A stretch of 28,611 nucleotides of DNA from a virus, in IMG/VR virus record IMGVR_UViG_3300047409_000087, positions 1 to 28,611 of that record. One strand, given 5' to 3'. A program made the translations under genes and the position numbers. This document shows positions 7,306 through 15,420 of the stretch, piece after piece (position 1 is the first letter of the stretch; every line of letters starts with the position of its first letter). The notes below the pieces were generated by a model, which saw nothing but the letters and a program-made list of their open reading frames with translations, was not told the origin of the DNA and searched no databases.

Positions 7306-9646
7306 TACCTTCTCCTACAATTGGTGCCTCTTGATTTTGCTCGTTTGGCTTTGCACCTGGAGCGGCTCCGGCTTGCATTGCCATTGCCTGTTGCATGAAC
7401 ATATAATGCATTTTACCATGCAACAGAACGTTCATATATCCTGGAGGATTATCTGTCTTTGCTTGTCTACCTGCATCACTATTTGCCCATTTCTGAACAA
7501 TATCAAATTCAATTGGATGCTTATCGTATATCTGATCAACTTCTACCGATGGCATTTCTGGATTCATCATGTCACCAGTAGGAATTGGTTCACTATTCAA
7601 CAAAAGTTTAATTTCATCATACTGTTTATTTCTTGCATCTTCACCAGGAATGAAGAAATCAACCAAACCTAATGCTTCACGCAAAACTGGCATATTTTCA
7701 GGATCGCCAATGATTTCCAAAATCTGTGGATTACCGGCTTCAATGAACTTCATGAGCATATCCTTCTGTTGTGCCCATGTAGCCGGAATATTCTCATTCG
7801 CTTCTATTTCAACTTTACCAATCTTCCCTTCTAGTTCAGCTTTGCGAATGAATACATTGAAAAAGCTTCCATCTTTAGCTCTTTGGACATCCTTCTCATC
7901 GTCTTTAAGTTCTTTAATAAACATTGGAATGACTTTACCATTAATTTCTTTCCACCACGACAATAGAATCTTCCAAGTATTCTGCTGTCTCTGCAATGCC
8001 TGAGCACGAGACATTGAATACTCTGAAGCTGTATCACTTCCTTCAATCTGACCACCAAAAAGACTTGGCAATGCCCCAGAAGCTAACTGACCGAGTGATT
8101 GAACTTGCTCACTAAATGGAAGTACTTCCGCACTAAGAGTAGCTGTTCTAACCTCATAGAATGCGTCAGCAACAGATTTCCCACTCTTAGGCGTAACTTC
8201 ATATATGCCACCAGGAACGGCTTCTAATTGTCTATAAGCAGGAAAATCAAGAACTCCAGGATCAGCAAATGTCTGTGGGATACCATGTTCTATAGTCTGA
8301 ATAACTAGGCTTATAAGATCATTAGTAATTTCTTGTATGCTAATAAGCAGCATTCCCAAGGGATCATAATGAACAAAATCAGCCAGCGGATTATAAGTAA
8401 GAGTCCAAGTATCATCTAACGACTCATTGCACGCTTCTGCAAATTGTTGATTGACTCTGACAAGTTTGCATCCATTAGGAAATAACTTTTTAAGTTCTTT
8501 AACTTCATCAAGATCAGGCAAGATATTAAACTTAGCCGGTCTGAGCCAATACTGATTAATCGTAACTACATTTGTTGGATACTCACCACGATATTGAGGT
8601 GACAATCTTCCCCAGAACTCATAATTGTCATCTGGTCCCGAAGCTTTAACAACTCTATCTTTAATACTTTCATCACCATGCAAGTCTTCATATCTCTCAA
8701 TTGCTTGAGCATAATCAACTTCATGACTAAACTTAAGATATGAACATTCAGCTTGAGTCTTTGCATAATTTGAAATCTTTACATTCAAGCCACCGTATGC
8801 TTCCATGCAGATTCTTGATTTCGGTTCATTAGTAACTCCAACCAGCTTAGTGACAATAATTGTTTCCTGAGTAATCTGTGGAATAACAGCCTGAGCACAA
8901 TTTGGACATATCTCAGGTTCTTGTGCAACATTCTGAACATCTACATTAGAGTCATCAGGTTGGAATTCATCTTCACTTAATTCTATTCTATCGTTAAGAA
9001 CTTGCTGCTGTTGCTGTTGTTGAATTTGTTGTGGATCTACTTCTTGACCTTGAGTCTGCGAAGAAGGATCAACAGGATTACTATCAAATTCAAATTGACA
9101 ATTCGGACACTTAGTTACTTCATGCTGTTCTGCTGAATCTTCATACTTTTCATTCTTGTACGTGCCATACTTCTCATCTGATTTAGGATACGTATAACAT
9201 GCAACCATTCCTTCAGTAGCGAAAATGAATAAAGCATGAAGCCAAAGAAGCTGTACGTTATTGTGTCTAGCAACAAGCTGGGCGATTTTATCACCAGCCT
9301 TAGCAGTTGATAAATCTAAAGTATTGTCAGCATCGTCAGGAAAACACTTAATATTAGGAACAGTAACAGAGAGAGCAGCGATGATACTTTCCAGATAGGC
9401 TCGAAATACATTAACTGGCTTATCGTAATATGACTGTTGTGTATCATCCGTCTCAGGTGTATCAGCAATTCGCCAATCATGTGCTACCTCACTATACCAA
9501 ATACGACTATATCCTTCCCATAACAGTTTAAGCTGTTTCCAAGTTCTAATCTGTCTTTCACGTACAGACAAATCTTCCTTGTCACAATCATCAGCGATTG
9601 TGCAGAGAAGCCGTTGAATTCTTTCGTCTAACTTCTTCTTAGCCAT
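7286..9646 (-). CDS. Portal protein with split zinc ribbon and poly-Q insertion
   Basis: 786 residues, long for a portal. The N-terminal region has RIWYSEVAHDWRI and KPVNVFRAYLESIIAAL, and the core has DFVHYDPLGMLLISIQEITN, QTIEHGIPQTFADPGVLDF and a clip/wing-like region rich in polar helices (ASEYSMSRAQALQRQQNTW), the pattern of large podovirus-type portals. Two CPNC motifs (about residues 180-183 and 247-250) flank a disordered segment with QQIQQQQQQQ (about 206-215), so the two halves may form one zinc ribbon around a flexible loop. The C-terminus is Met/Ala/Gln-rich and probably disordered. It lies between the Gly/Met-rich gene and the scaffold. Portal identity is well supported by size and synteny. 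Confidence 0.8.
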   Translation of the reverse strand: MAKKKLDERIQRLLCTIADDCDKEDLSVRERQIRTWKQLKLLWEGYSRIWYSEVAHDWRIADTPETDDTQQSYYDKPVNVFRAYLESIIAALSVTVPNIKCFPDDADNTLDLSTAKAGDKIAQLVARHNNVQLLWLHALFIFATEGMVACYTYPKSDEKYGTYKNEKYEDSAEQHEVTKCPNCQFEFDSNPVDPSSQTQGQEVDPQQIQQQQQQQVLNDRIELSEDEFQPDDSNVDVQNVAQEPEICPNCAQAVIPQITQETIIVTKLVGVTNEPKSRICMEAYGGLNVKISNYAKTQAECSYLKFSHEVDYAQAIERYEDLHGDESIKDRVVKASGPDDNYEFWGRLSPQYRGEYPTNVVTINQYWLRPAKFNILPDLDEVKELKKLFPNGCKLVRVNQQFAEACNESLDDTWTLTYNPLADFVHYDPLGMLLISIQEITNDLISLVIQTIEHGIPQTFADPGVLDFPAYRQLEAVPGGIYEVTPKSGKSVADAFYEVRTATLSAEVLPFSEQVQSLGQLASGALPSLFGGQIEGSDTASEYSMSRAQALQRQQNTWKILLSWWKEINGKVIPMFIKELKDDEKDVQRAKDGSFFNVFIRKAELEGKIGKVEIEANENIPATWAQQKDMLMKFIEAGNPQILEIIGDPENMPVLREALGLVDFFIPGEDARNKQYDEIKLLLNSEPIPTGDMMNPEMPSVEVDQIYDKHPIEFDIVQKWANSDAGRQAKTDNPPGYMNVLLHGKMHYMFMQQAMAMQAGAAPGAKPNEQNQEAPIVGEGNVETVQ

Positions 9647-10167
9647 TAGTAATACATATTACGCTGTGGAATCTGCTGTCTATTCTGCATGTAGTTTGCC
9701 ATTAGTCCTTGTATGCCTTGCATTCCTTGATTATTCATTTGCGGCATTCCACCACCCATTGCACTCATTCCACTTGGACCTGCAATGCTAATTGGCATAT
9801 TAGTATTTGGCATTTGCATTCCAGGAGAAGGAGGCTGTTGCATTCCAGGACTACCAGCTATTGGACCTTGTGGCATTCCAGTCATACCACCAGAACCCAT
9901 ATCAGCACCAAGAGTAGGCATTCCAAGTCTACCAAGCATACCATTAGTTGGACCAAGAGAAGCTCTAACTGCTCCTTTACCCATACTATTGATTGCACTT
10001 CCAGCACCGCCAACCATCTTATTAGATGCACCAATTGCACCTTTACCTACAGTGTTAGCGGCACCAATAGCACCTTTTCCAACTTTAGTAACTCCACCAG
10101 TAACATTCTTTACTGCTCCACCAATACCTTTACCAATTGATTTGACAACACTAAATGGACTCTTCAT
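9646..10167 (-). CDS. Gly/Met/Pro-rich low-complexity protein, possible ejected or membrane-active virion protein
   Basis: 173 residues. The N-terminal half is a series of Gly-Lys-rich repeats of the form (V/M)GKGA(I/V)GA..., with small residues every few positions (KGAIGAANTVGKGAIGASNK), which could form a glycine-zipper membrane-active helix. The C-terminal half is Met/Gly/Pro/Gln-rich and disordered. Glycine-zipper proteins next to portals in other phages are thought to be ejected into the host envelope; this is only a parallel. It overlaps the portal start by one base and the next gene by 4 nt. No enzyme motif is present. Confidence 0.7.
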   Translation of the reverse strand: MKSPFSVVKSIGKGIGGAVKNVTGGVTKVGKGAIGAANTVGKGAIGASNKMVGGAGSAINSMGKGAVRASLGPTNGMLGRLGMPTLGADMGSGGMTGMPQGPIAGSPGMQQPPSPGMQMPNTNMPISIAGPSGMSAMGGGMPQMNNQGMQGIQGLMANYMQNRQQIPQRNMYY

Positions 10168-10364
10168 TTCACACCATGCTTCTTCTTGAAGTTGTCAGAA
10201 GGTGAAATATCTACTTTGTATTCTGGATTACTTTTAGACTTCTTCTTTTCACTTAACATAACAGCAATAGCTTGCTTTTTATTTGTAACTTTCTTACCAC
10301 TCTTAGAACCAGAATGAAGATTGCCATGCTTAAACTTGTGCATCACTTCATCGAATGGCATCAC
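10164..10364 (-). CDS. DUF6496-like small basic protein
   Basis: 66 residues. The block VMHKFKHGNLHSGSKSGKKV, followed by TNKKQAIAVMLSE, matches the conserved pattern I know for the DUF6496 family ('vmhefk.G.L.sgsG..Vtn.kQAiAIalSe'). The rest is Lys-rich. Starts with two consecutive Met codons, so the exact start is uncertain by one codon. It is short, basic and embedded between terminase and portal, overlapping both neighbours by 4 nt. The molecular role of the family is not established to my knowledge. Confidence 0.75.
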   Translation of the reverse strand: MMPFDEVMHKFKHGNLHSGSKSGKKVTNKKQAIAVMLSEKKKSKSNPEYKVDISPSDNFKKKHGVK

Positions 10365-10900
10365 TTAACTCCAGTAACCAGTTGTTGAAGTTTGCCAGAT
10401 GTTGGACCAACTTTAACTTTCTGTTTCATTAGTTGAATATCTCCCATACCAGTTACAGGATCTCTCATCCAAGGAAGATGATGTGATAAAGTTCTAGCTC
10501 TCTCAGCATCGAATGCTTCCAGTTCTTGAGGACGCCAATGATAAGGTGTATCCATTGAACTTGGAGCACCTTGAGGAACCGTTTCATCTGGAGAGAATAA
10601 TCCAGCCACTGTCTTATACCAAGGAGTATTCTGTGCTTGTCTAGAATGAGTTAATTCATGAGCAACAGTATTCTCAAGTTCATCCTGTCCAATGCCTTGT
10701 AGCTGTTTAGGATTATAATGAATATTACCAGTAAATGGATTAGTAGTAGCCATTGCACCTTTAGGAGCAAACAGCCTATTCATTAGACTAGAGTCAGATG
10801 AAGAAATAGATACTGGCTTGACATCAGGATTCTCACCCTGAACCTTCCTCAATGCACGTTGCATTGACTCGTCAAGTAATCTATTGTCCTGCTTCGGCAA
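10361..10900 (-). CDS. Predicted zincin metallopeptidase (HELTH motif)
   Basis: 179 residues. Residues 80-85 read AHELTH, the HExxH zinc-peptidase signature (H81 and H85 ligands, E82 catalytic), and 40 residues later PQELEAFDAER offers acidic third-ligand candidates (E126, E128 or D131), as in gluzincin or DUF4157-like folds. Upstream, GNIHYNPKQL is the edge strand usual in such proteins. It sits between terminase and portal, so it could act in virion maturation or on the cell wall; no other maturation protease is visible in the operon. The frame opens with a TTG at 10900 overlapping the upstream gene by 20 nt; ATG at 10864 is an alternative, and neither has a strong ribosome site. Confidence 0.7.
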   Translation of the reverse strand: MPKQDNRLLDESMQRALRKVQGENPDVKPVSISSSDSSLMNRLFAPKGAMATTNPFTGNIHYNPKQLQGIGQDELENTVAHELTHSRQAQNTPWYKTVAGLFSPDETVPQGAPSSMDTPYHWRPQELEAFDAERARTLSHHLPWMRDPVTGMGDIQLMKQKVKVGPTSGKLQQLVTGVK

Positions 10901-11321
10901 TGCCTAGCTCTTTCTCTAGCTCGTCTACTTTTGAAACATTAGTAATAACGGCTGGGTGCTTTTTAACTTCTTCAGCCGCTATCTTCTGATCCTTATTAGA
11001 TTTTCTAATCAACTCAGCTTTAGCTTTATCTTCTGCTTCCATCATCTGTCTCTTGACAGCCCAAGGAAGAATTGGAGATTTCTTAGTATAACTAATTATT
11101 GGCGGTCCTTGGTCAATAACTGGTTCTGGTTTCTCAGTTAACTTGTCAAGAAGTTTCATCTTCTCAATATTACTTACTTCTAATTGATGCTTTAAGATTT
11201 CACATCCTTCACAAACTTTGTTTCTCTCTTCACGTTCAATCTTATCAATCTCATCCAACTTACAATCTGGACAGTGTGGATTGATTAGTTTGTGAAAGAA
11301 TGAATGAATCTTATCTAGCAC
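10881..11321 (-). CDS. Cys-motif coiled-coil protein between terminase and zincin genes
   Basis: 146 residues from a GTG at 11321, chosen because AGGAG lies 5-6 nt before it; a TTG five codons earlier has no such site. The N-terminus has CPDC then, about 20 residues on, CEGCE, a possible zinc knuckle, joined to a charged coiled coil (ILKHQLEVSNIEKMKLLDKL). The remainder is Lys/Glu-rich and probably helical or disordered. The start overlaps the end of the terminase gene. No function recognised; proteins with a short Cys pair followed by a coiled coil recur near terminases in environmental phages. Confidence 0.7.
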   Translation of the reverse strand: MLDKIHSFFHKLINPHCPDCKLDEIDKIEREERNKVCEGCEILKHQLEVSNIEKMKLLDKLTEKPEPVIDQGPPIISYTKKSPILPWAVKRQMMEAEDKAKAELIRKSNKDQKIAAEEVKKHPAVITNVSKVDELEKELGIAEAGQ

Positions 11322-12924
11322 GATATCTCCTAACAACCTGCATAGGATTAGCCGCTTCCATTGTTCTCATGTTTCTGTAGAATGCAGTATAATCATTACT
11401 ACTTGCAAGCTTTCTCAGTAAGTCTTCTCTCTTCTGAACCTTTACAAATTCTTTTTGTGCTACTTCAAAATACTGTTCAGCAGAATCAACCATATATCTC
11501 AATCCATCTACAGGGTCATCACCTTCAAATTCAGCGATATCTTCAACCTTCTTCTTATCATAACTACAAGCCTTAATTGCTTCAATCAGAACTTGGCAAG
11601 ACTTAAAGATTTGTAATCTAGGTAAATTGTGTTCCGGCTCTGGTGCAATGAATGAATCTAAATAAGAATTGTACTCATTCATTCCCCGATTACGAAGAAT
11701 CCACAGAGCCGTTTCCTCATTATACTTACCAGGTTTATCAGCATTTTGTATAGTCTTAGGTTTCCATCTCATGTACTCTTGAACTAACTGCTTGCCAGAG
11801 ATTCTACTTCCTGGTGCATTACCTGACAATTCAATTTCACAATCTAACGCAGTTGATATCTGTTGTTGAATGGTATGTTCCGTTCCTCTATCCTGTGCAA
11901 CTGAACGACAGAACTTAACCATCCTAGGCTTTTCAGTTTCAATATAATTCTTAACTTCAGGTGCCCAAATTTCAATCTTAGTTTTAATCCAATGCAACTC
12001 TCTGTATATGTATAGCCGTTCGTCCGGGCTAATGGCACCAAATCCAATCCATGTCATTGCTGCAAATCCCCAGTCACCGATTACAATCTTCGGCCACCAT
12101 TCGGGGATTTCACAGTCATCTATTACATGCAATGCATTTTCCGGCTCATCTGGATAACGTCTATCTCTGAACTCATCAAAGACTTGTCCAGAATAAGCAT
12201 CCCAATCGCCATACAGCTTTGCTCTCTTCTCTGCTTCTGGTAATGCTTCTAATGACTTCTTATATTCAGGGTCAACGTGTGGATTATCTGCTAGTGTTGC
12301 ATGAACATAGAATCTTTTAACACTACCCTTACCTATAATTACTACTCCACCTTTAGGTGCTGGAGTGACAAATCTTTTTCTGACCCAGGTATGTCCAATT
12401 CCTCCGGACATAGCTCCTGCTCGTATAATGGCTGGTAGCGTAGGATCAGATGTTCTAACCCTGGTAAATCCGATGTACAAATAGATGAACTCGGTAAAAC
12501 TAGTGAGCTCATCCGGTGTATAGAGATTAATTTCCATCGAATCATATTTGTGTACATCTTCCTCATCCTCACATTGTCCCAAGAAGACCATAGCTCCAGC
12601 ATTGGTCATTCCAGTTCCACCATATTGATCTGGAGCCGGAAATGTCCAAGCCATATCAGATTTATTTAATGTAGCTCCAAACTTTGGATATATCTGTCTT
12701 GTTCTAGGAATAATTTCATTCCTTAATTCAGGAAATGTACGTCTCTGGAATACTTGTTTAAATCTAGGATTCTCTGTCCAGCCTCTAGCAATACCATATA
12801 GCAATAGTACGTCAGTCTTCGCAGAACCGGCTCCACCTCCTATCAATGCCTCTTTAATAGTTAGAGGAAGTGATAGGAAGATTTTCTGTTTGCTTGTTGG
12901 AGTCCAGCTTTTATCAAAAGCCAT
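11311..12924 (-). CDS. terL: Terminase large subunit (DNA-packaging motor)
   Basis: 537 residues. It translocates DNA into the prohead and cuts it. The Walker A motif is GGGAGSAKT at residues 29-37; note AKT where GKT/S is usual, a change seen in some terminases. MEINLYTPDELT (about residue 130) fits Walker B plus catalytic Glu. The nuclease half has KIVIGDWGFA (first Asp), VAQDRGTE (second Asp) and FEGDDPVDGLRY (third Asp), the RNase H-like order of terminases. Length is normal for the family. The ribosome site is weak. It lies in the late operon five genes after the candidate small subunit. Confidence 0.92.
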   Translation of the reverse strand: MAFDKSWTPTSKQKIFLSLPLTIKEALIGGGAGSAKTDVLLLYGIARGWTENPRFKQVFQRRTFPELRNEIIPRTRQIYPKFGATLNKSDMAWTFPAPDQYGGTGMTNAGAMVFLGQCEDEEDVHKYDSMEINLYTPDELTSFTEFIYLYIGFTRVRTSDPTLPAIIRAGAMSGGIGHTWVRKRFVTPAPKGGVVIIGKGSVKRFYVHATLADNPHVDPEYKKSLEALPEAEKRAKLYGDWDAYSGQVFDEFRDRRYPDEPENALHVIDDCEIPEWWPKIVIGDWGFAAMTWIGFGAISPDERLYIYRELHWIKTKIEIWAPEVKNYIETEKPRMVKFCRSVAQDRGTEHTIQQQISTALDCEIELSGNAPGSRISGKQLVQEYMRWKPKTIQNADKPGKYNEETALWILRNRGMNEYNSYLDSFIAPEPEHNLPRLQIFKSCQVLIEAIKACSYDKKKVEDIAEFEGDDPVDGLRYMVDSAEQYFEVAQKEFVKVQKREDLLRKLASSNDYTAFYRNMRTMEAANPMQVVRRYRAR

Positions 12925-12981
12925 TTACTGTATGTCTATTTAATAATCATCTATGTCAGCCAATGCCAATGGTGCCAGGAA

Positions 12982-13590
12982 TCAAACCTCTGGAAGACTA
13001 GTCCAAGGTGGAACCTTACATTCAGCTCTGAACTCATTAATATGTTTAAGAATAGAATCATTCTGACTCAATCTACCAGCCTGCCAATCAGCTTGACATC
13101 TCATTGCAAAGAGTTGAACCTGACCAGGATCATCTGTAAGTTTAAACATTGGAATTTCATTTGTACCTTTAGCCGCCATACTAGTAATACAACGACCCCA
13201 TCTAACAGCCATTGCATCATCATAATCATTGGGACACTTGTTCTCAGGTGGCATTGTATTTGGAAACTCCAAGTGGTTAACAGGATCAACAGCAACAAAA
13301 ACTTGTCCGGTAAGATTAATTGAATCTGGGAATTGTGCAATGATGCCACCGGCTATTTGTGTGTCCCATCCAACAAATATAAATCCATCAGTAAATGCAA
13401 CTACATCTGCACTCAAAGGACTTGATGTTGAACTCTTCTTTGTTCCCCATTCAGAGCCTAGCTCAAAACAGCATTGCTGAGCAAATAACATTGTAAGAGA
13501 TCTACGAGCTTCATCATCACCATGAACTAATTCAGGATGCATGTCAGCCAGTGTATTGATAATCTCTTGAACTCTGTCAGGGTACTTCAT
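12982..13590 (-). CDS. Conserved-looking phage protein of unknown function
   Basis: 202 residues. I set the start at ATG 13590 because AGGAGAAAT precedes it; 13 extra codons upstream are open but have no site. The N-terminus (YPDRVQEIINTLADMHPELV, then EARRSLTMLFAQQCCFELGS and EWGTKK) resembles a small family common in environmental phages and bacteria in which a helix with RR.LT...A.Q..FELG..WGTK is followed by a beta core with a GWD motif (here FIFVGWDTQIAGG). That family has no function known to me. The C-terminal third is helical with two Cys. Not membrane associated. Confidence 0.7.
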   Translation of the reverse strand: MKYPDRVQEIINTLADMHPELVHGDDEARRSLTMLFAQQCCFELGSEWGTKKSSTSSPLSADVVAFTDGFIFVGWDTQIAGGIIAQFPDSINLTGQVFVAVDPVNHLEFPNTMPPENKCPNDYDDAMAVRWGRCITSMAAKGTNEIPMFKLTDDPGQVQLFAMRCQADWQAGRLSQNDSILKHINEFRAECKVPPWTSLPEV

Positions 13591-13615
13591 ATTTCTCCTA
13601 GTTGCTAATGTCCAG

Positions 13616-13945
13616 TTACTTATTCTCAACAGTTACAACTTTTGTACTTGATGCAACTGACTGTGCAAGGAGCGAAGCCGCTAGTTTATTTTCGTTAATA
13701 AATTCTCTAAGTATTTTATTCTCATTCATGAGATTAACTTCTCTTCCTTGTGAAGCCGTCTTTTCACTATTAACAGCTACTTCAATCTTACCAGCCGTTA
13801 CACCTACGTTATGTAACTCTTTTATAACAAGAACAATGCCAGATGCAATTGCGGCTACAATTACTCCAGCTGTAGTTCCAAAACTTATAATTATTGGAAC
13901 CGACCAAGTAGGAACGCAAGCTAACGGAATAACTGCATCAGTCAT
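13616..13945 (-). CDS. Single-pass membrane protein with coiled tail
   Basis: 109 residues from ATG 13945, which has AAAGGGATGAG upstream; 12 codons further upstream are open but overlap the neighbouring gene. One membrane segment is clear (VPIIISFGTTAGVIVAAIAS plus GIVLVI, about residues 18-43), followed by a hydrophilic, helical tail with KILREFINENKLAASLL. This layout (short N-terminus, one span, helical tail) is shared by i-spanins and small phage membrane proteins. The adjacent gene encodes a two-span protein, so the pair may belong to lysis; that is inference and no endolysin is visible here. Confidence 0.65.
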   Translation of the reverse strand: MTDAVIPLACVPTWSVPIIISFGTTAGVIVAAIASGIVLVIKELHNVGVTAGKIEVAVNSEKTASQGREVNLMNENKILREFINENKLAASLLAQSVASSTKVVTVENK

Positions 13946-13946
13946 C

Positions 13947-14096
13947 TCATCCCTTTGGAATGATCTGTAATGCAACAACAATCCAGAGTAAGATTACTCC
14001 AATCCAAAGAGGAACCTTATCTGGTCTAGTTGCAGCAAAGATAATGCAAATGAATGATGCAAGTAAAAACAGTGCAGTGAGTGTGAATGGGACCAT
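13947..14096 (-). CDS. Small two-span membrane protein, holin-like topology
   Basis: 49 residues from ATG 14096, which lies 8 nt after AAGGAG; an ATG two codons earlier is too close to that site. Two hydrophobic helices (TLTALFLLASFICIIFAA and VPLWIGVILLWIVVALQII) are joined by a short polar turn TRPDK, and the protein ends in PKG. Two short spans with a tight turn fit a class II holin-like topology, but many small phage membrane proteins look like this. The stop is 1 nt from the start of the single-pass protein downstream. Confidence 0.6.
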   Translation of the reverse strand: MVPFTLTALFLLASFICIIFAATRPDKVPLWIGVILLWIVVALQIIPKG

Positions 14097-14112
14097 CTTC
14101 ATTCTCCTTATG

Positions 14113-14496
14113 TTATGTTGGTGGAAGAATACCAATGCTAATAGGAGCTGATGGAACCGCTACAAATGTGAAGTTGAATGGTACAGACTTTGGAGATTCA
14201 CCACCAGAGTTACTAGCCGTTAACTGTAGTGAATGAGAACCAGGAGTGAAAGCGGGGAAGTTTGCATTGCACGTTGCGAGTGTAACACCACCAGATGTAG
14301 TGCTAACACATAGTACATTATTTAATGCTATGCCAGTAGTCTGATTATCAGGATAATATTTATAAGTTAACTGACCAGCCGTTATTGCTGTTTCATTAGG
14401 CTGTGTCCATGTTAACTTACTCGTGGGCGTTGCCTGTGCATGGCTCACTGTTGAGAACAATAGAACAAAACAAAAAGCGGCTAAGACTCTTTTCAC
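14113..14496 (-). CDS. Secreted protein with signal peptide and Fn3/Ig-like domain
   Basis: About 127 residues from a GTG at 14496, which sits 6 nt after GGAG; an ATG at 14502 directly abuts the GGAG and would be too close. The N-terminus is a Sec signal peptide: basic KR, hydrophobic VLAAFCFVLLF, and a cleavage site SHA-QA. The mature part looks like one fibronectin III/Ig-like sandwich (SKLTWTQPNE..., SHSLQLTASNSGGESP, NFTFVAVPSAP). A phage-encoded exported Fn3-like protein next to two membrane proteins could sit in the periplasm or at the cell surface. Function unknown; a role in surface modification or superinfection exclusion is speculation. Confidence 0.65.
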   Translation of the reverse strand: MKRVLAAFCFVLLFSTVSHAQATPTSKLTWTQPNETAITAGQLTYKYYPDNQTTGIALNNVLCVSTTSGGVTLATCNANFPAFTPGSHSLQLTASNSGGESPKSVPFNFTFVAVPSAPISIGILPPT

Positions 14497-14516
14497 ATTC
14501 ATCTCCAATTGAAAAC

Positions 14517-14744
14517 TTACATCGTCTTCAAACAAACAATAGTGTCAGCCGCAGCTGATTTAATAAAGGCACAACTTACTACAGAAGCAGTAGCAATCAC
14601 TAATGCGAACGTAGATCCATCATTCGAGCCAGTGGGGGCCGTTCCTTGATAACTTATATAACATGCACGTGCAGGCAATGCATACGCAACACCTGATGCT
14701 AATGTTGTCACAACGCCAATCTGAAGTTCTTCAATAATCGCCAT
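14517..14744 (-). CDS. Small beta-rich protein, decoration-like
   Basis: 75 residues, ATG with GAGG 7 nt upstream. The pattern is GVAYALPARACYISYQG..., GSNDGSTFALV, then AAADTIVCLK: alternating strands with an 'A.ALPAR..y......l..S.Dg..f' layout that I associate with small beta-sandwich proteins of environmental phages. Two or three Cys are present. Position at the front of the late operon, after the candidate small terminase, is consistent with a virion accessory protein. No firm function. Confidence 0.65.
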   Translation of the reverse strand: MAIIEELQIGVVTTLASGVAYALPARACYISYQGTAPTGSNDGSTFALVIATASVVSCAFIKSAAADTIVCLKTM

Positions 14745-14746
14745 CG

Positions 14747-15142
14747 CTAAGCCTCACTAACGTCAATGGTTTCAAACATATCTTCACTAACAAGTGCAGG
14801 AGAATTAATAATTACGATTGCTTGTCTAGGTTGATTCTCATTTCGAACCTGAGTACTATCAATTACCTTAGCCATACTCGATGCAACGTTTGCAAGCTCT
14901 CTTGGTTTCAGTTCCGGAATCTTCCTATCAAGTTCATCCAATGCTAAGTTCATTACATTCATAGCTTTAGACTTAGCAGAGCCAAACTTAATCTTATCAT
15001 CTAAATCTGGAATGATTTCTTTTGAGTCCGGAATACTTACAATGTGTGGATGCGACTTGGGAGTGATAGAACTCTTTAATCTGTTTAAAAGATTAAGAGG
15101 AGACTCTAATCTCTCTTGTATCTCTGCTTCATGTAAAATCAT
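14747..15142 (-). CDS. First gene of the late operon; candidate small terminase subunit
   Basis: 131 residues, start ATG with GAGGTT about 6 nt upstream. The centre is helical: KIKFGSAKSKAMNVMNLALD, then DELDRKIPELKPRELANVAS and SMAKVIDST, and the end is a short strand pair (QAIVIINSPALVSEDMFETI). A helix pair with '..tp.eLA.va..maKv.d.t' and a C-terminal 'viI..P....E' is seen in small proteins at the head of terminase operons, which is why I suggest a small terminase subunit. No clear DNA-binding HTH can be demonstrated by eye, so this is tentative. It is driven by the promoter at 15184-15213. Confidence 0.5.
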   Translation of the reverse strand: MILHEAEIQERLESPLNLLNRLKSSITPKSHPHIVSIPDSKEIIPDLDDKIKFGSAKSKAMNVMNLALDELDRKIPELKPRELANVASSMAKVIDSTQVRNENQPRQAIVIINSPALVSEDMFETIDVSEA

Positions 15143-15183
15143 ATATTAACCTCGACCCTGAGGATACACAACCAACTGCCACC

Positions 15184-15213
15184 ATTCTAGCACAATCAGG
15201 CGAAGCCTGTCAA
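15184..15213 (-). promoter_or_regulatory. Late promoter, sigma70 type with extended -10
   Basis: On the minus strand TTGACA (15213-15208), an 18-nt spacer, then TAGAAT (15189-15184) preceded by TGC, an extended -10. The spacer contains AGGC-TTC-GCCT, a perfect small inverted repeat that could be an operator. Transcription would start near 15177 and leave a leader of about 35 nt before the first late gene. It is the only strong minus-strand promoter I found and fits the whole late operon. Confidence 0.7.
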
Positions 15214-15249
15214 CCTCTGGTAAAGTCTAATGATTTAACTGAAAAGTGC

Positions 15250-15296
15250 TGAAATTTTCATCACTAAATTGTGAAATTTTCATCATGTGAATTTCA
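15250..15296. repeat. Direct repeats of a near-palindromic TGAAATTTTCA motif
   Basis: TGAAATTTTCATCA occurs at 15250-15263 and again at 15272-15285, exactly 22 bp apart (about two helical turns). A shorter GTGAATTTCA follows at 15287-15296. Each core is close to a palindrome. They lie about 40-80 bp upstream of the late promoter, so they could be binding sites for a regulator of late transcription. Confidence 0.5.
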
Positions 15297-15420
15297 ATTT
15301 TTCTACACAAATTTTGCTGGTTCCATTTTGAGTTATTAAATAATACTAGATAAATATTTGATAATCTTTCACAGATAAATATGATTCATCTCCGCCCCTT
15401 CAGTGCCAATATGTAACTAA

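Noticed and set aside
9709-10189. Plus-strand frames opposite the Gly/Met-rich gene
   Set aside because: They arise from the repetitive composition of the real minus-strand gene and are rich in Thr/Ser/His or Pro/Ile with no start signals.
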